Below, piece by piece: positions 1 to 10,032 of a DNA stretch of 64,000 nt (its first letter is position 1; the number at the start of each line of letters is the position of its first letter). The notes beneath the pieces were generated by a model. It was not told the DNA's origin, made no database searches, and was given only the letters and a program-made list of their open reading frames with translations. The stretch lies in NCBI GenBank assembly GCA_033977485.1, contig CM066993.1, positions 70,844,864 through 70,908,863 of the forward strand. The letters run 5' to 3'. Origin of the DNA: Hydrangea macrophylla. Lineage: Eukaryota; Streptophyta; Magnoliopsida; Cornales; Hydrangeaceae. The position numbers and the translations under genes are program-made.

Positions 1-976
1 ACTACAATATTTTGATGAAAATCGACTGAACTGATCGATTCGGTCGGTTTATTCGGTCCAATCGATTTTATTGACACCCCTACTATTTATCCACATTTTC
101 GGGTGGATTTTATGAATACCAATTCTTCCTTTTCATAGTATGGGTTGATCACTTCTCGTAATTTGTAAAATTTGAGTGATGGTAAAACAATTTGGGTTAG
201 ACTAAATTAAGATGTGATGAGGAAATGTGATGGAACAAATATTTTAGGGGGTTTGATTTATAATTGGTCGAATATACTATACATAGTGTTTATTGGAAAA
301 AAAAAAGAACAAAACAAAAAACCTGACGAACAAAGAAAACGATTTGGGCCAAGTATTTGGGGGTGGGCTAGATTATCATTGAGCTAATGTAATATGTTTT
401 GCTTGAATTGAACAGTAATTTAGGTTGGGTTAAAATGAAAAGTAGGAATTAGAAGGCATTGTACGTGTCAAATTAGAGTAGACTAAAATACAATTAAACT
501 AAATATGACATGTAGGAAAAAAAAAATTACAAATTTTGGGGGCTATAGTCCACCTCGGCCCCTTCATGCCTCTGCCCTTGACCTCAAACATCAAATTAAA
601 GAGGTCCTTGTATTTTTTTCATACCTCAAGAGAAGCTTCTCTATTTTGAACTTACTTTAGAGGAGTCAATATATAGCATGTTTGTCTCTTATGCTTATGC
701 GATTTTGATTGTGATTGTTAGAACTACTTATAATGAGTTGGGTTTTAGTTGATATATTGTGAAATTGAATAGAGATAATGAAAAATAACCCCCTACCTGT
801 TATTGTCCGGCCAACTACTTTTTTTTTTACTAGATTTGCTTATTTAATTTTATTTTTTACTGAAATATACAGATCAAAAAGTAATTTTGGCCACCAAAAC
901 TGCTTCAAATGAACGAATAAGCAATCACAAACATGCACATAATTACTAATCTTAAAAGAGGGCTAGACTACAATAA
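1..976. other. AT-rich intergenic DNA with transposon scraps
   Basis: No gene is supported here. The first 85 bases have the 'cggtcggttt ... gacacccct' look of the right end of a hAT-type MITE like the one at 26884, with the left part outside the window. Around 536-580 there is a 'gggggctatagtccacctcggcccc' style remnant often seen in degraded hAT elements. The rest is AT-rich without readable structure. Confidence 0.4.
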
Positions 977-1149
977 GAGTAATGCTAGGTGCACACAAAT
1001 TTGCACACAAATGCTTTAAATGCATGTACCATATGCTGTGTAAGTGGTGCACAGAAAAGTGTGAAAAATATAAACAACACAAGGTACATGCATATAAAGC
1101 ATTTGTGTGCAAAAGTGTGTACAAAATTTGTGTACACCTAGCATTATTC
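977..1149. mobile_element. Mutator-like MITE, 173 bp, 9-bp TSD
   Basis: The element begins GAGTAATGCTAGGTGCACAC and ends with the inverted counterpart CTAGCATTATTC. The two arms are largely complementary over the whole length. It is flanked by a perfect 9-bp direct repeat, CTACAATAA, at 968-976 and 1150-1158. A 9-bp target duplication with long inverted repeats is typical of Mutator-type non-autonomous elements. The element at 16978-17150 has the same length and related ends. Confidence 0.85.
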
Positions 1150-1158
1150 CTACAATAA

Positions 1159-1440
1159 ACCTCCTCAAAAAGGGGTGGATGTCAACCCCAACCACATTTG
1201 TCATATCTGACTCATAACATTAAGCTATATTTCTCATAACTGAACCACATTTCTCATAATTGACTCATAAATGAACCACATTTCTCATAACTCAATAACA
1301 TTTTGCATAACTGAACCACATTTGTCATAACTGAGTCACATTTGTCGTAACTAAATTTATAATTTTAGTGATGTAGTTCAACCTGAGCCACACGTTGGGG
1401 GTTGATATCCATCCCTTTTTGAGAGATGTATGTTAAATTT
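1159..1440. mobile_element. TIR element with internal 20-bp minisatellite
   Basis: CTCAAAAAGGGGTGGATGTC near 1174-1193 is inverted as GATATCCATCCCTTTTTGAG near 1402-1421. Between them (about 1190-1350) lies a degenerate tandem array of a unit like ACCACATTTCTCATAACTGA repeated about eight times. I read it as a small inverted-repeat transposon whose centre is a minisatellite. No clear target duplication was found. Confidence 0.6.
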
Positions 1441-1794
1441 TCCCCTTACAAGATGTTATTAACTTTGAGGTTTCCATTTTTATTTTTTATTTTTGAAAAA
1501 TTTTCTTTTGACATCCAATGATCCTTGAAAATTTGATTTGAAATCATGATGTCAAGTTGTCAAAATGATGACATAACATTAGACAACCAAATCTCTTTCC
1601 TATATCTTTCTTTCGATCTTTCCAAGAAAACGCCCCAAGAATTTGCAAAAAAAGGGCAGCCACACTATGTAAAAGATAAAGAAAAATTCTATTTTGTTTT
1701 CTTTTCCCAAAACAAAACTTCCACTAACAAAAAGGCAAAAACTGATCTTTGTGTCCCCATTTGAAAAAAAAAAAAACATTCTTCAAACTCATCG

Positions 1795-1870
1795 GCTGTC
1801 ATGAAAGAGGCCAGAAACTTCTATTTACTTGCTGTCCAAAGCCTTTGCAAATATCTATATATAGCCCTTA
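1795..1870 (+). promoter_or_regulatory. Promoter of copy 1: HSE-like block and TATA box
   Basis: A block conserved in all four gene copies, GGCTGTCATGAAAGAGGCC, is followed by AGAAACTTCT (1813-1822). The latter fits the minimal heat-shock element pattern nGAAnnTTCn. A TATA box, TATATATAG, lies at 1856-1864, about 120 bp before the ATG. Promoter role is inferred from conservation and spacing. Heat-shock factor binding is only a motif match. Confidence 0.55.
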
Positions 1871-1985
1871 AGCCCAGTACCCCATATCTTATATTTATAC
1901 ACAATTCAATTCCTAGCTCCCAAAATTTTTATACATACATTTATATAAATACCCACTTATATCTTGGTGTTTGCTTGGAGCTATC

Positions 1986-2207
1986 ATGGCCTCAGCTGAT
2001 GTTAGTCTTGCAGAAGTTTATGTGATGAGAAAGCTCCACAAGGAGAAGATGAAGAGATCAATGGACAATGAAGTGATTTCTGAACATGAATTTGAAGTTC
2101 CTAATGGTTGTTTCTCTATGTTGTTCAAGAAGATTCATCCCTCAAACGCGCCATCGACAAATTTTAATGGAAATCAAGAAGCTAACACAGGGGATCAAAG
2201 GAGCTGA
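1986..2207 (+). CDS. Small uncharacterised protein, copy 1 (73 aa)
   Basis: This is an intronless ORF starting at the ATG in ATCATGGCC, an A at -3 and G at +4 context conserved in all four copies. The protein opens MASADVSLAEVYVMRKLHKE and continues as a strongly basic, probably helical segment. A conserved block follows with core VPNGCFSMLFKKIHP. Residues after about 53 are polar and low complexity (S/N/Q/G rich). There is no signal peptide or transmembrane segment, so a soluble cytosolic or nuclear product is likely. Compared with copy 4 it has an in-frame deletion (RTAKERLDKK region reduced to RSMDN). I do not recognise the family. Conservation of both protein and promoter across duplicates argues for a real gene. 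A peptide or regulatory role is possible, but nothing in the sequence proves it. Confidence 0.75.
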   Translation: MASADVSLAEVYVMRKLHKEKMKRSMDNEVISEHEFEVPNGCFSMLFKKIHPSNAPSTNFNGNQEANTGDQRS

Positions 2208-2525
2208 TTTGATTATGTTCAATAGATATAGATATATGTATTGCATGTTCAGCTTACTCAGCAGAATTGTGATTTACTAGTTAATCTACACAATTTGTTG
2301 TAATTTGTACTGAACCTTGTAGGTTATAATTTGTGCATGTACGACTTATAAATATTGGTTGATTAAATATATTTCAATTTATTCGTATGATTAATGTGGG
2401 AATTTGTTACAAGCTTTATAGGAAGAAAACAAGTTGAAATGTTTGCCCTTGAGATGAGTTGTTATCATCGGCCAAGTGCTATAATCACTTACATGTGATT
2501 TATTTAGTAGCCAAACATTTTTCAG

Positions 2526-2957
2526 ATGCCATGGCTTCTTTTCAACCAAAAATTAAAACAAAATAAATGGATGAAAAGGGTACATAAGTCATAGTGGCAC
2601 TTTAAAAAATATATATATACTCTGAAAAATTGACAAAGTGGTACCGCTCGTAGCCTTTCATTTATGTTCACATATTCATTCCGTAGTTTTGTGTTTTTTT
2701 TTTTATTTACAAATCTTTTACGAGACTAATTTGACTCACGTTGGATGGGCCATGGCTTCTTTCAACCAAAAACTAAAACAAAAGAAATGGATGAAAAGGG
2801 AGAATAAGTCATAGTGGCATCCACTTTTGAAAATAACACTCCAAAAAATTGACAAAGTTTGGTAACTTGTCATTTACGTTTAAATGTACATTCCATAGTG
2901 TGTTTTTTCCCACTCTGGTTTACAAATCTTTTACGGGACTAATTTGACTCACGGTGG
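2526..2957. repeat. Two-copy tandem repeat, unit about 215 bp
   Basis: Unit 1 (2526-2744) and unit 2 (2745-2957) share CCATGGCTTCTT, CAACCAAAAA, AAATGGATGAAAAGGG, AATTGACAAAGT, ACAAATCTTTTACG and AATTTGACTCACG in the same order. The corresponding region near 27515-27620 has a single unit, so the tandem copy arose after the segmental duplication or was lost there. Confidence 0.85.
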
Positions 2958-3059
2958 ACACGGGCAGATTAATTCACAAGAATTTGACGTGACAATATTG
3001 TAGGAGACTAGACTAGTCATGATACCTGCCCCATTAATTGGTCTACTACTCGATGTGGG

Positions 3060-3568
3060 GGAGGGGGAAGAGGGGGTGTTAATTTGTAGTTTATGGAAAT
3101 ATAAAACTTGAATTCAATTTTTATATTGTGCTCTCTTGTCCAATTTTATTATTGGAGTATTATTTTTTTTCCTTACAATTTTTTAGAAGAAAAAATAGAA
3201 ACCAATCAACAATCCAAAAAGAGGGGAACGACATTCACTGTGGATCAAGATGTAGTAATTTGCCATGGTAGGTTTAAGTTGACCCGGAGAATATATGGTA
3301 GTTGACCCAAACTTTGGTGGTTTAGATGATATCTACCATTGGAGCAGTTTTGTCAAAATATTGCTTTTTAGTACTGTAGCAGTGTCAAATAATAGCTTTA
3401 AAATGGAAAAAATAGCTTTTTGCATTGAAGATGCTCTTAGTAATGTTAATGTTATATTAACTCAATCAATATTGTTGATCTATTTAATTGTATTAATCCA
3501 ATCAATACTCAATTTAATATTGTATTCAATATTATGTTGACCTGGTGACATATATAGTGCATTTATAT
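3060..3568. other. AT-rich spacer, no gene
   Basis: Contains a purine-rich G/A run at about 3057-3078 and AT-rich sequence. No ORF here shows a recognisable domain or codon pattern. Confidence 0.4.
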
Positions 3569-3727
3569 GAGTAATGCTATATTTACCAAATTCTAATTCC
3601 AAATGCTGTGGTAGTGGGGCCACTGATTATTGATTAGATGATAATGAAATAGTCCCATATTATTGTTAGTGGGCCGGCCAGTACCATATTGTTTGGGATT
3701 AAAATTTCGGAAGCATAGCATTACTCA
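3569..3727. mobile_element. Mutator-like MITE, 159 bp, 9-bp TSD
   Basis: The ends GAGTAATGCT and AGCATTACTCA are inverted. A perfect 9-bp direct repeat CATTTATAT flanks the element at 3560-3568 and 3728-3736. It is related to the element at 29564-29743 and to a half copy near 51713-51750 (shared GGGAAGCATAG). Confidence 0.85.
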
Positions 3728-3736
3728 CATTTATAT

Positions 3737-4149
3737 AGTGAAGTTATAACCTAAACCTTTTGGTTAATTAATGTACCATATGAAAGCAAGAGACATCTCT
3801 TTGTCAGTTGTTGGTCCCCATCCATGTGCATATATACCGATTTCTTAGCGCAACTGTAGTGGATATGTTAATCCATTGTTTGTTGCCGATATGGATGATT
3901 GGCATGCGAGATCTTCTGTAGTGGAAGGGTTAAGCTACACACTAAACGTGTGTCTCACATCATAAATGTTAAGAACATTGCTAGTTTTGGCCAGAATACT
4001 AACATGTATGCGTGAACAATAAATAATTACATAATCAATTCAAAAGACTAACGGTGAACCACTTTAAATTAAATCTCGCTTAAAAATTTTCAAATACAGG
4101 GATTGTTCCAAACGGTTATATATTATACCGATATTGTGTTCATAACTCA
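3737..4149. other. Intergenic, nothing recognised
   Basis: AT-rich stretch between a MITE and the 5' part of a LINE. No coding signal or clear repeat ends were seen. Confidence 0.35.
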
Positions 4150-4242
4150 GGTAAGAAATCACGAGATCTTGGGAAACTAAGGAGAGAAACCATCACAGTT
4201 TGTTGATAACATCAATTAGTACGCTGGCATCACTTTTCACAG

Positions 4243-5262
4243 GTGGGTAAGATTAAAGATGTTTTGATTCCCAGAGGTTTCCGTCGGGGGAGGAAAGACA
4301 TTTACGTACGGGTTCGTTCGATTCAAGTATTTGAGCACAGCTAGAGAGGCGGTGAAGCAATTTTAATGGGTCTAGGTGAAGGTTGCTGACTTTGGGGGTT
4401 ACAATCAAGGAAAACGTTTTGTGCTACTTAATATGTCCAAGATGGGAGTTCCTAATCCGAAAATAATTGTTGGTGATCCTAGATTTTATAGTGAAGTGGT
4501 CAGAGGTGTACAAAGATCAGGTAAGGGTATAATAGATCTAGAGGAAGAGGTGGTAGAGGAGGTCAACCAAGAGCTTGGGAAGGCGAAGCTTAATTGCTTG
4601 GGGGACTTAAAGCTGTTGATAGTGGAATCAAGGACGGACGAATTTATCTAGCTATCTTGATGTGCTTTGGGAACGATTCGTTTTCCTAATGTGGTGGAGC
4701 TAATTCAAGATCAATTCCAAACTGAGGGAGTCTTTGACTGTACTGTGAAACCACTCGGAGGTGATCACGCGCTCTTGGAATTCGAAAATGTAGATGCCAT
4801 GACTAAGATCCTTACTCTCTCAGACACTGGTTATGGAGATGGTTTATTGTTATTAAACCATGGAAGGAAACGTAGGCGGTGATGGATCGATTATGTTGGC
4901 TCAAATGCTGGGGTGTTCCACCCCAGATTTGGCATGATGATTTCTTTGAAGGGCTAGCAAAATGTTGGGAGGAATTTGTGGAAGTGGATGCTAATACAAA
5001 GAACAAAATGAGACTGGATGTAGGAAGAGTCAGACGTAGAATCAAAGATCTACCTAGAATTGATCAAGTGGTGGCTATAATGATTGATGGCCATAAAACC
5101 TCCATTAGGGTTTCAGAGGAGATCAATGGGGAGAGAAAGTTAATAGAGAAAGTTTGTCTTGATAGTAGTACCAGGCATCAAACCAAAAGCCTTGTCGTGA
5201 AATCATCGAAAAAATCGAGGTGCAGATCACCAACTAAGGTGGTAGAGGCTGACGACGATTAG
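4243..5262 (+). pseudogene. LINE ORF1 (RRM-like plus DUF4283-type gag), broken
   Basis: An RNA-recognition-like segment begins VGKIKDVLIPRGFRRG near 4243, is interrupted by stops, and continues as VADFGGYNQGKRFVLLN (about 4380). After another break comes the typical plant LINE ORF1 block GVPPQIWHDDFFEGLAKCW and EEFVEVDANTKNKMRLDVGR (about 4909-5030). In intact elements ORF1 binds element RNA and forms the RNP for retrotransposition. Here at least three frame or stop defects separate the pieces, so no full protein is made. The short ORFs visible at 4376-4651, 4667-4882 and 4879-5262 are pieces of this one gene. Confidence 0.75.
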
Positions 5263-6096
5263 AAAGATGAAGGAGAGACCCATGTGAGACATGACAAGCT
5301 GGGGTCACAACTGCCAACGTCAAATCAGTCTAATGGGAATTCAAATTCAAATGCGAATTCGAAATCTAACTTGCTTCGGCCAAGGGAGATGGGGACTAAA
5401 GTCACTCTTCTCAGACGGGCCATAGCTAATGGGGCTTTATAAGATAGTGGGCCACAAAATATTAAAGGTTTCGAAATAGTTTTGGATTTCACAAAGATGG
5501 GCCTATGCAGTAATGGGCTAATAAAAGACAATTTTGATTAATGTTGAGATTGAGGAACCTTGTAAGAAGAGGGAGAAACCAATCAACATTCAATTTAGAA
5601 CATCACAAGACAGGGTGTCCTCGATTACTAGCCCTAAATCTGCAGAAGCGGAAAAATGGGTGAAGGAACTTCTGATGGATCTATCTCTGAATCAGTAGAG
5701 TTTGTTGAGGATAGCTATGAAGTCAGAACGAGATCCAGGAAGAAGAAGAAATGAAGTTCCTCAAGTAACCAGATAGTGATACCGACGAGTAAGCGTTTCT
5801 TGATGAACGCTCAAAGAAACATGTACAAAGGCCTCAAGGAAGGTTCACAGAAGGGCCTCGAGGGCGGGCACTCAAAAGCCAGGGAGGTGAAGCGCGGTCA
5901 TTATGAGGGGAGGGTCTCTAGATCCTTGAAAGAAAGTAGTTTGAAAGATCAACCAATTTCAAATGAAGTGGTAGAGACTCAGAATTCGGAGCAGTTCTTG
6001 GACCTGGTAATAGTGGGAGAAGATGTAGTGGTTCAGAGCCAATTGGCCCTCTTAGAGAGAGAGGTGTGGGAATCAGGGAGGAATGGAGTCTAAAGC

Positions 6097-6399
6097 TTGA
6101 TCCAGTATTGGGGATTTGGGATGATTTTAATGTTTAAAATCATTTCTTGGAATGTTAGAGGCCTTTGTAGGCCAGAGAAGGGGAGGGCTACAAACAAGAT
6201 TTTGCATCTGGAAAAGCTGGGTATGTGTCTCCTACGAGAGACCAAATTGGATGTGGCTCGTGAAAAATTGATCAGACAACTCGGCGGAAGGAGTTTGAAC
6301 AAAATGGAGTATGTGGGAGCAATGGATTCTGCAGGGGGTGTAGTTTCTTTATGGGATGATGTGGTCATCCAGGTCTCAGTGTTTGGGTTTCAGTTGTAA
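6097..6399 (+). pseudogene. LINE ORF2 N-terminus (endonuclease fragment)
   Basis: The reading FKIISWNVRGLCRPEKGRAT is the start of the apurinic-type endonuclease of plant L1 elements, with the Asn of the SWNVRG motif. It continues to the LLRETKLD block, which carries the catalytic Glu, and SAGGVVSLWDD. After about 100 residues it ends at a stop in VFGFQL. The remaining endonuclease, reverse transcriptase and RNase H are absent. In intact elements this domain nicks target DNA. This one is non-functional. Confidence 0.8.
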
Positions 6400-7136
6400 T
6401 TGCTGGGGCTATAGTGGTGATGGATGATGTCTCTTGGCTTCAATAGAGAAGCAAAAACTGCACATAATGAGGGGTTTGTTCATTTCTGCTACAATCGAAT
6501 TGGCTTGTCTCCTTAATCCTTGGAGTCTTGGGTTGTCCTAACGAGCCCAAACACCCATCAAGGTGTCGTGGTCCTTTGTGGGGTTTTCTGCTCATTTTGC
6601 TCCAAGGTTAGGGTAGTCATTAAGTGTAGTGGAGTCATTTTCTATTTATTAGCTGTTGTTGAGGTCAAGATTTTGGCATTGGTTGTGCTTTACAGTTTTC
6701 AGGGGGTGTATGGCTATTTTGTGTTTGGGAGACTTTGTGGGGTGTGCTATGGGCTCCTTGTTGAAACTCCCAAATAGGGGTGTGTCTCAGGAGGGATCTT
6801 TTGCTTTGGGGAATTCTGGTTGGTTTGTTTTATGGTTGTCCATCTTGTATGGTTTGGGTTGTATACTAGTGGCTTTTTGTCATTACATATTTTTTTATCA
6901 ATGAAACTTGTCGTTCAAAAAAAAAATTTCTAAAAATTCTTATTCTCGTTCTCATTCTTTACTCTTGCTATCACTTTCACATTACAACTCGGTTAAAACC
7001 CATACTTTTTCTACCAACCACCACCTCAATTTGACTCTCAATCACATTCTTCACCATCGCAATATCATTCTCAAGCATTTTTACAACAATACCCCTTCAA
7101 TCAACAATTCCCACCTACAATGTTTAATCCTCAATT

Positions 7137-7520
7137 TTGTGTCAGACAGTCTCAATTCCAAACTTCAATCATCCCAAACTAATGACTCGCAACCTCCTAC
7201 AACACAAAATAAGAAGAATACTCAAACACAACAAAAGGAACGAAATCCCAATTGGAGTAAAGATGAAGATGAAGCACTGTACAAAGCCTGGATACGTGTT
7301 TCAGAAGATGCAGTCACAAGTGTAGATCAACATGAAAAGGACAGTTATGGGATCGGATCCATGATGAGCTTAATACCATATTGGGTTGTGAGACACAACG
7401 TATTAGTAGTAGTTTAATGAACCGTTGGTCACTTATTTAGTCTCATTTGAACAAATATTTTGGATATGTGCGCATGGTAGAGAGGTCTCCTACTAGTGGT
7501 TATAACGCTAAAGATACTAT
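7137..7520 (+). pseudogene. PIF/Harbinger Myb/SANT-like ORF fragment
   Basis: The readable core is NPNWSKDEDEALYKAWIRVS near 7240-7300, the first helices of the SANT/Myb domain. After a frameshift ETQRISSSLMNRWSLI follows (about 7390-7440), then YFGYVRMVERSPTSGYN. Plant PIF/Harbinger elements encode such a DNA-binding partner of the transposase. The same domain occurs in host proteins often misannotated as GST-like, but adjacency to the transposase fragment favours the transposon. At least one frameshift and one stop break it. Confidence 0.65.
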
Positions 7521-7594
7521 AAGTTATCCAATTTATAAATTTGTTTTCTTTTAATAAATGGTGGCTAAATTTATTAATTTATTCTTTGTTATAC

Positions 7595-7833
7595 GTATTG
7601 TAGCTGTCATCTTTTGCATGGAGGAGCACCCCAAACGATCACGATAGTCTTTCTTTTGAACAAAGTACATGTCGTGTATTTCTAAATCCTTCAAAATGTG
7701 AAGAAAGAACTCTCTTTGCATTCGAAATCATCTATGAAAGCAATCTTTTGGATAAGTACAACTCTCAGAGAAGTAATCTCTCCATATATGTCGATGGCTT
7801 CCCTCTCGATCACGCTTGATGTATCGATCCACA
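7595..7833 (-). pseudogene. PIF/Harbinger transposase N-terminal fragment
   Basis: Read on the minus strand, about 80 codons give RYIKRDREGSHRHIWRDYF, then TYPKDCFHR, a TGA stop, FRMQREFFLHILKDLEIHD and YFVQKKDYRDRLGCSSMQKM. This matches the conserved N-terminal region of plant PIF/Harbinger transposases. The catalytic DDE part is absent. The family assignment rests on remembered motif patterns, not a search. Confidence 0.8.
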
Positions 7834-7856
7834 TTACCATTGCATAAACACTGCTT

Positions 7857-8193
7857 GTTTTTTTTTTTTTTTTTTTTTATATTTTAATTTATAGTAGAAA
7901 ACATGACCGTTATAGGAAAAAAAAAACATAGCCGTTGCATAAACACTGCCATAGTGCAAGGATAATTTTTTTTTCTTTCATGATTTTCGTTTCTCAATCT
8001 AAGTTATTCTCATCAAATTGAAGGTAAGATTGAATTTTTCACATCTAGCTTGAGTGAAACCTTACAAGCTAGCCAATTTTATTATTTTTTACTAAAGGAG
8101 AAGAAGTTATTGAAACCATACCCAACTCTAAGAGACAAGTTTGATTATATTGCGTAAAAAATTAACTGTTGAAGAACACAAAAGTGAAGACTC
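7857..8193. other. Poly-T tract and AT-rich spacer
   Basis: Holds a T run of more than 20 bases (about 7858-7879) and AT-rich sequence with no gene seen. Confidence 0.4.
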
Positions 8194-8196
8194 TTA

Positions 8197-8861
8197 GAGT
8201 CCGTTTGGGTTAGCTAAAATATTAAGTGATAAACATTAAGGCTTAGTTTGGCTACCATTTTGGTGCTTCTCCTTTTTTAAAGCACAATTTTATGTTAATT
8301 TATTTGAAAACTATTTATGAGCTTTGCAAAAATTGAATTTGGGACTTTTTGTGGAGAGCTTTTAAAAACTCTAGAATGGAGCTTTTAAAAGTTCAATGTT
8401 GCTTTTTGGTTTCATGATATTTTTTTGAAGTCACGTGGGGCCCAAAACTAAGCCTAAGTGCTGGAATTTTAAGTGATGAAATATTATTAAGCTGTTGAGT
8501 GTTTGGGTTAGCTGAAATATTGATTACTTAAAAACCAAGAGTGTTTGGCAAGCAAGCTGAAGAAGAATGATTGTTTCTATAATACGACAAAAAAGGACTA
8601 CATGTAAATACTATTTAACTCTTTTGTTTTCAGATACTTTTGTCTTTTAACAACTTAAAAATGAAATTAATTAGTGATTGTTTGAAAAACAAGCTACTGT
8701 TTTCAGTTGGTTTTCAGCTTAATTTTTCAACTAGTTTGTTTAAGTGCTGAAATCTTAAGCTAACCCAAACACTTTCATTTTACAAAACAATCACTTTTTT
8801 TTTTCTCAAAATCCGTAATTCATCACTTGATTTTTTTTTTTCAGCTAACCCAAACAGGCTC
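8197..8861. mobile_element. Tourist-like (PIF/Harbinger) element, TTA TSD
   Basis: The left end GAGTCCGTTTGGGTTAGCT and right end AGCTAACCCAAACAGGCTC are inverted with two mismatches. TTA flanks both sides (8194-8196 and 8862-8864), the signature of PIF/Harbinger insertion. The 665 bp include a second MITE at 8240-8454. No ORF. Confidence 0.85.
8240..8454. mobile_element. Second Tourist-like MITE nested in the first, TAA TSD
   Basis: The ends GGCTTAGTTTGGC and CCAAAACTAAGCC are inverted and the element is flanked by TAA at 8237-8239 and 8455-8457. Its 215 bp sit inside the larger TTA-flanked element, so it inserted later. Confidence 0.8.
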
Positions 8862-9076
8862 TTAGTGTATCTAATTTTTTGTATGTCTATTTTTTTGGAA
8901 AATGAAGATTGTTTACTTATTGAAATTTGTAAAACTTGACTAATTATTTGTAATACAATTTGAGTTAGACTAAATTAAAAGGCATAAATTATAATTAAAA
9001 AAAATTTGAAAAAGAAAGAAATTCAAACTGGGCTGAATTAAATTAGGCCACTACACTGCATATAATTTTTTATAAA

Positions 9077-9450
9077 AATAATTGGAATAGTAAATTTTAA
9101 TTATTTTTTCAAAATCAATGGGGGACCACAGCCAGGGCAGGTCCTGGGGGAAACAAAATAAGCAACTGTTTAGGGCCTCCACCCCCAAACGGCCCCCAAT
9201 TTCAATTACAGATGTGAAAAAAAAAATCAATTTTACATATAATTACATATAAATAAATTCAAAATAATTGGAATCGTAAATTTTAATTATTTTTTTCAAA
9301 ATCAATGGGGGACCACAGCCATGGCAGGTCCTGGGGGAAACAAAATAAGCAACTGTTTAGGGCCTCCACCCCCCAAATGGCCCCCAATTTCAATTACAGA
9401 TTTGAAAAAAAAAATCAATTTTACATATAATTACATATAAATAAATTCAA
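9077..9450. repeat. Tandem duplication (about 186 bp x2) spanning a hAT left end
   Basis: Units 9077-9262 and 9263-9450 are nearly identical, sharing AAAATAATTGGAAT, AATCAATGGGGGACCACAGC, GGCAGGTCCTGGGGGAAAC and ACATATAATTACATATAAAT. Each unit contains flanking DNA, the target-site sequence and the left terminus of the hAT element. Confidence 0.9.
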
Positions 9451-9542
9451 AAAAAATTGCCCTGAGGAGAACCCCTTTTTATAGCCTTAGCGCCCATATT
9501 TTCAAGTTCGCTTAGGACCCCCAAAACTCAGGACTGACACTG
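9133..9542. mobile_element. hAT-type non-autonomous element, 8-bp TSD
   Basis: Left end CAGGGCAGGTCCTGGG and right end inverted as CAGTGTCAGTCCTGAG match at 12 of 16 positions. The 8-bp direct repeat ACCACAGC lies at 9125-9132 and 9543-9550. No coding capacity. Confidence 0.8.
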
Positions 9543-9714
9543 ACCACAGCCACCTTAGTCATTGGAAGATGATTTGATAAATTGAGACAACCAAACTTAA
9601 TTATTTCATTCCAATAAAAGGCCCAACAATCTCCAAAAGTGCAACAGTAGTTTAGCCACATTTATATTACAAAACATAACCCAATATTAGTGGTCCTCAT
9701 GAAAATGTGTCCCC

Positions 9715-9937
9715 ACATGTGTCCCAACTTCTACCAAATTGTTCAAACTCATCAGCTGTCATGAAAAAGACCAGAAACTTTATTTTCTTGCTCTCCAAGC
9801 CTATACAAAAATCTAGGCCACCCCTAGCTAGGGCCCTAACTCTACCTATGCACACAATTCAAAGTCCCGGCTCTCAGAAATTGCTATATACATGTACACT
9901 CACACATAATACATATCTTGTTGTTTTTGGAGCTACC
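9715..9937 (+). promoter_or_regulatory. Copy 2 upstream region, TATA box deleted
   Basis: Shows the family-conserved CAGCTGTCATGAAA and a decayed GAAACTTT at 9774-9781 (perfect HSE-like GAAACTTC in the other copies). Where copy 4 has AATCTATATAAAGGCCAC, this copy reads AATCTAGGCCAC, a clean loss of the TATA core. Transcription from this copy is therefore unlikely. Confidence 0.6.
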
Positions 9938-10032
9938 ATGGGCTCATTTGAAGTGGCTGAAGATAAGAGAACGGAGAAGGAAAGACCTGACACGACAGAC
10001 GAAAGTGATTTCTAGTCATGAATTGCTCCTAA
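9938..10032 (+). pseudogene. Small uncharacterised protein, copy 2 (broken)
   Basis: The start GCTACCATGG is conserved. After eight codons an out-of-frame deletion of about 32 bp removes the region encoding VYVMRKLHKEK. The frame then shifts and stops at 10013-10015 after 25 codons. Homologous bases continue out of frame as GTGATTTCTAGTCATGAA and end abruptly in CTCCTAA at a poly-T run, where a retroelement is inserted. The whole C-terminal half is missing. No function expected. Confidence 0.8.

Larger units (their letters stand above)
1500..3060 (+). repeat. Segmental duplication unit, copy 1
   Basis: This stretch (about 450 bp upstream of the small gene, the gene, and about 850 bp downstream) is matched block by block in the region starting at 16303. 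There the match continues, with insertions, to about 27690. Shared landmarks include ATCATGATGTCAAGTTG, CAAATCTCTT, CACACTATGTAAAAGA, the gene body, and downstream GATTAATGTGGGAATTTG and GGCCAAGTGCTATAATCACT. Looser matches of the upstream part occur at about 9560 and 30550. Confidence 0.8.
4150..6925 (+). mobile_element. L1-type LINE with internal deletion
   Basis: This plus-strand non-LTR retrotransposon retains a decayed ORF1, the first part of ORF2 (endonuclease) and a 3' end. Between about 6400 and 6500 the endonuclease reading breaks off and 3'-UTR-like sequence follows, so reverse transcriptase and RNase H are missing. The 3' end has the LINE-typical TTTTTTATCAATGAAACTTG close to the A-run at 6916-6925. 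The 5' boundary is approximate and no target duplication was identified. Confidence 0.8.
6926..7860. mobile_element. PIF/Harbinger transposon remnant
   Basis: A plus-strand SANT/Myb-like ORF fragment (about 7240-7520) and a minus-strand transposase fragment (about 7595-7833) lie tail to tail. That pairing of a Myb-like protein and a DDE transposase is the gene content of PIF/Harbinger elements. Terminal repeats were not identified, and the outer limits are set only by the neighbours. Confidence 0.7.

Noticed and set aside
1016..1204. 62-codon minus-strand ORF
   Set aside because: It lies across a MITE and its flank, with no coding features.
4376..5262. Three separate small genes
   Set aside because: They are consecutive pieces of a single decayed LINE ORF1.
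7137..7400. A host GST-like or trihelix gene
   Set aside because: The SANT-like fragment is broken and adjacent to a PIF transposase fragment, so a transposon origin is more likely.
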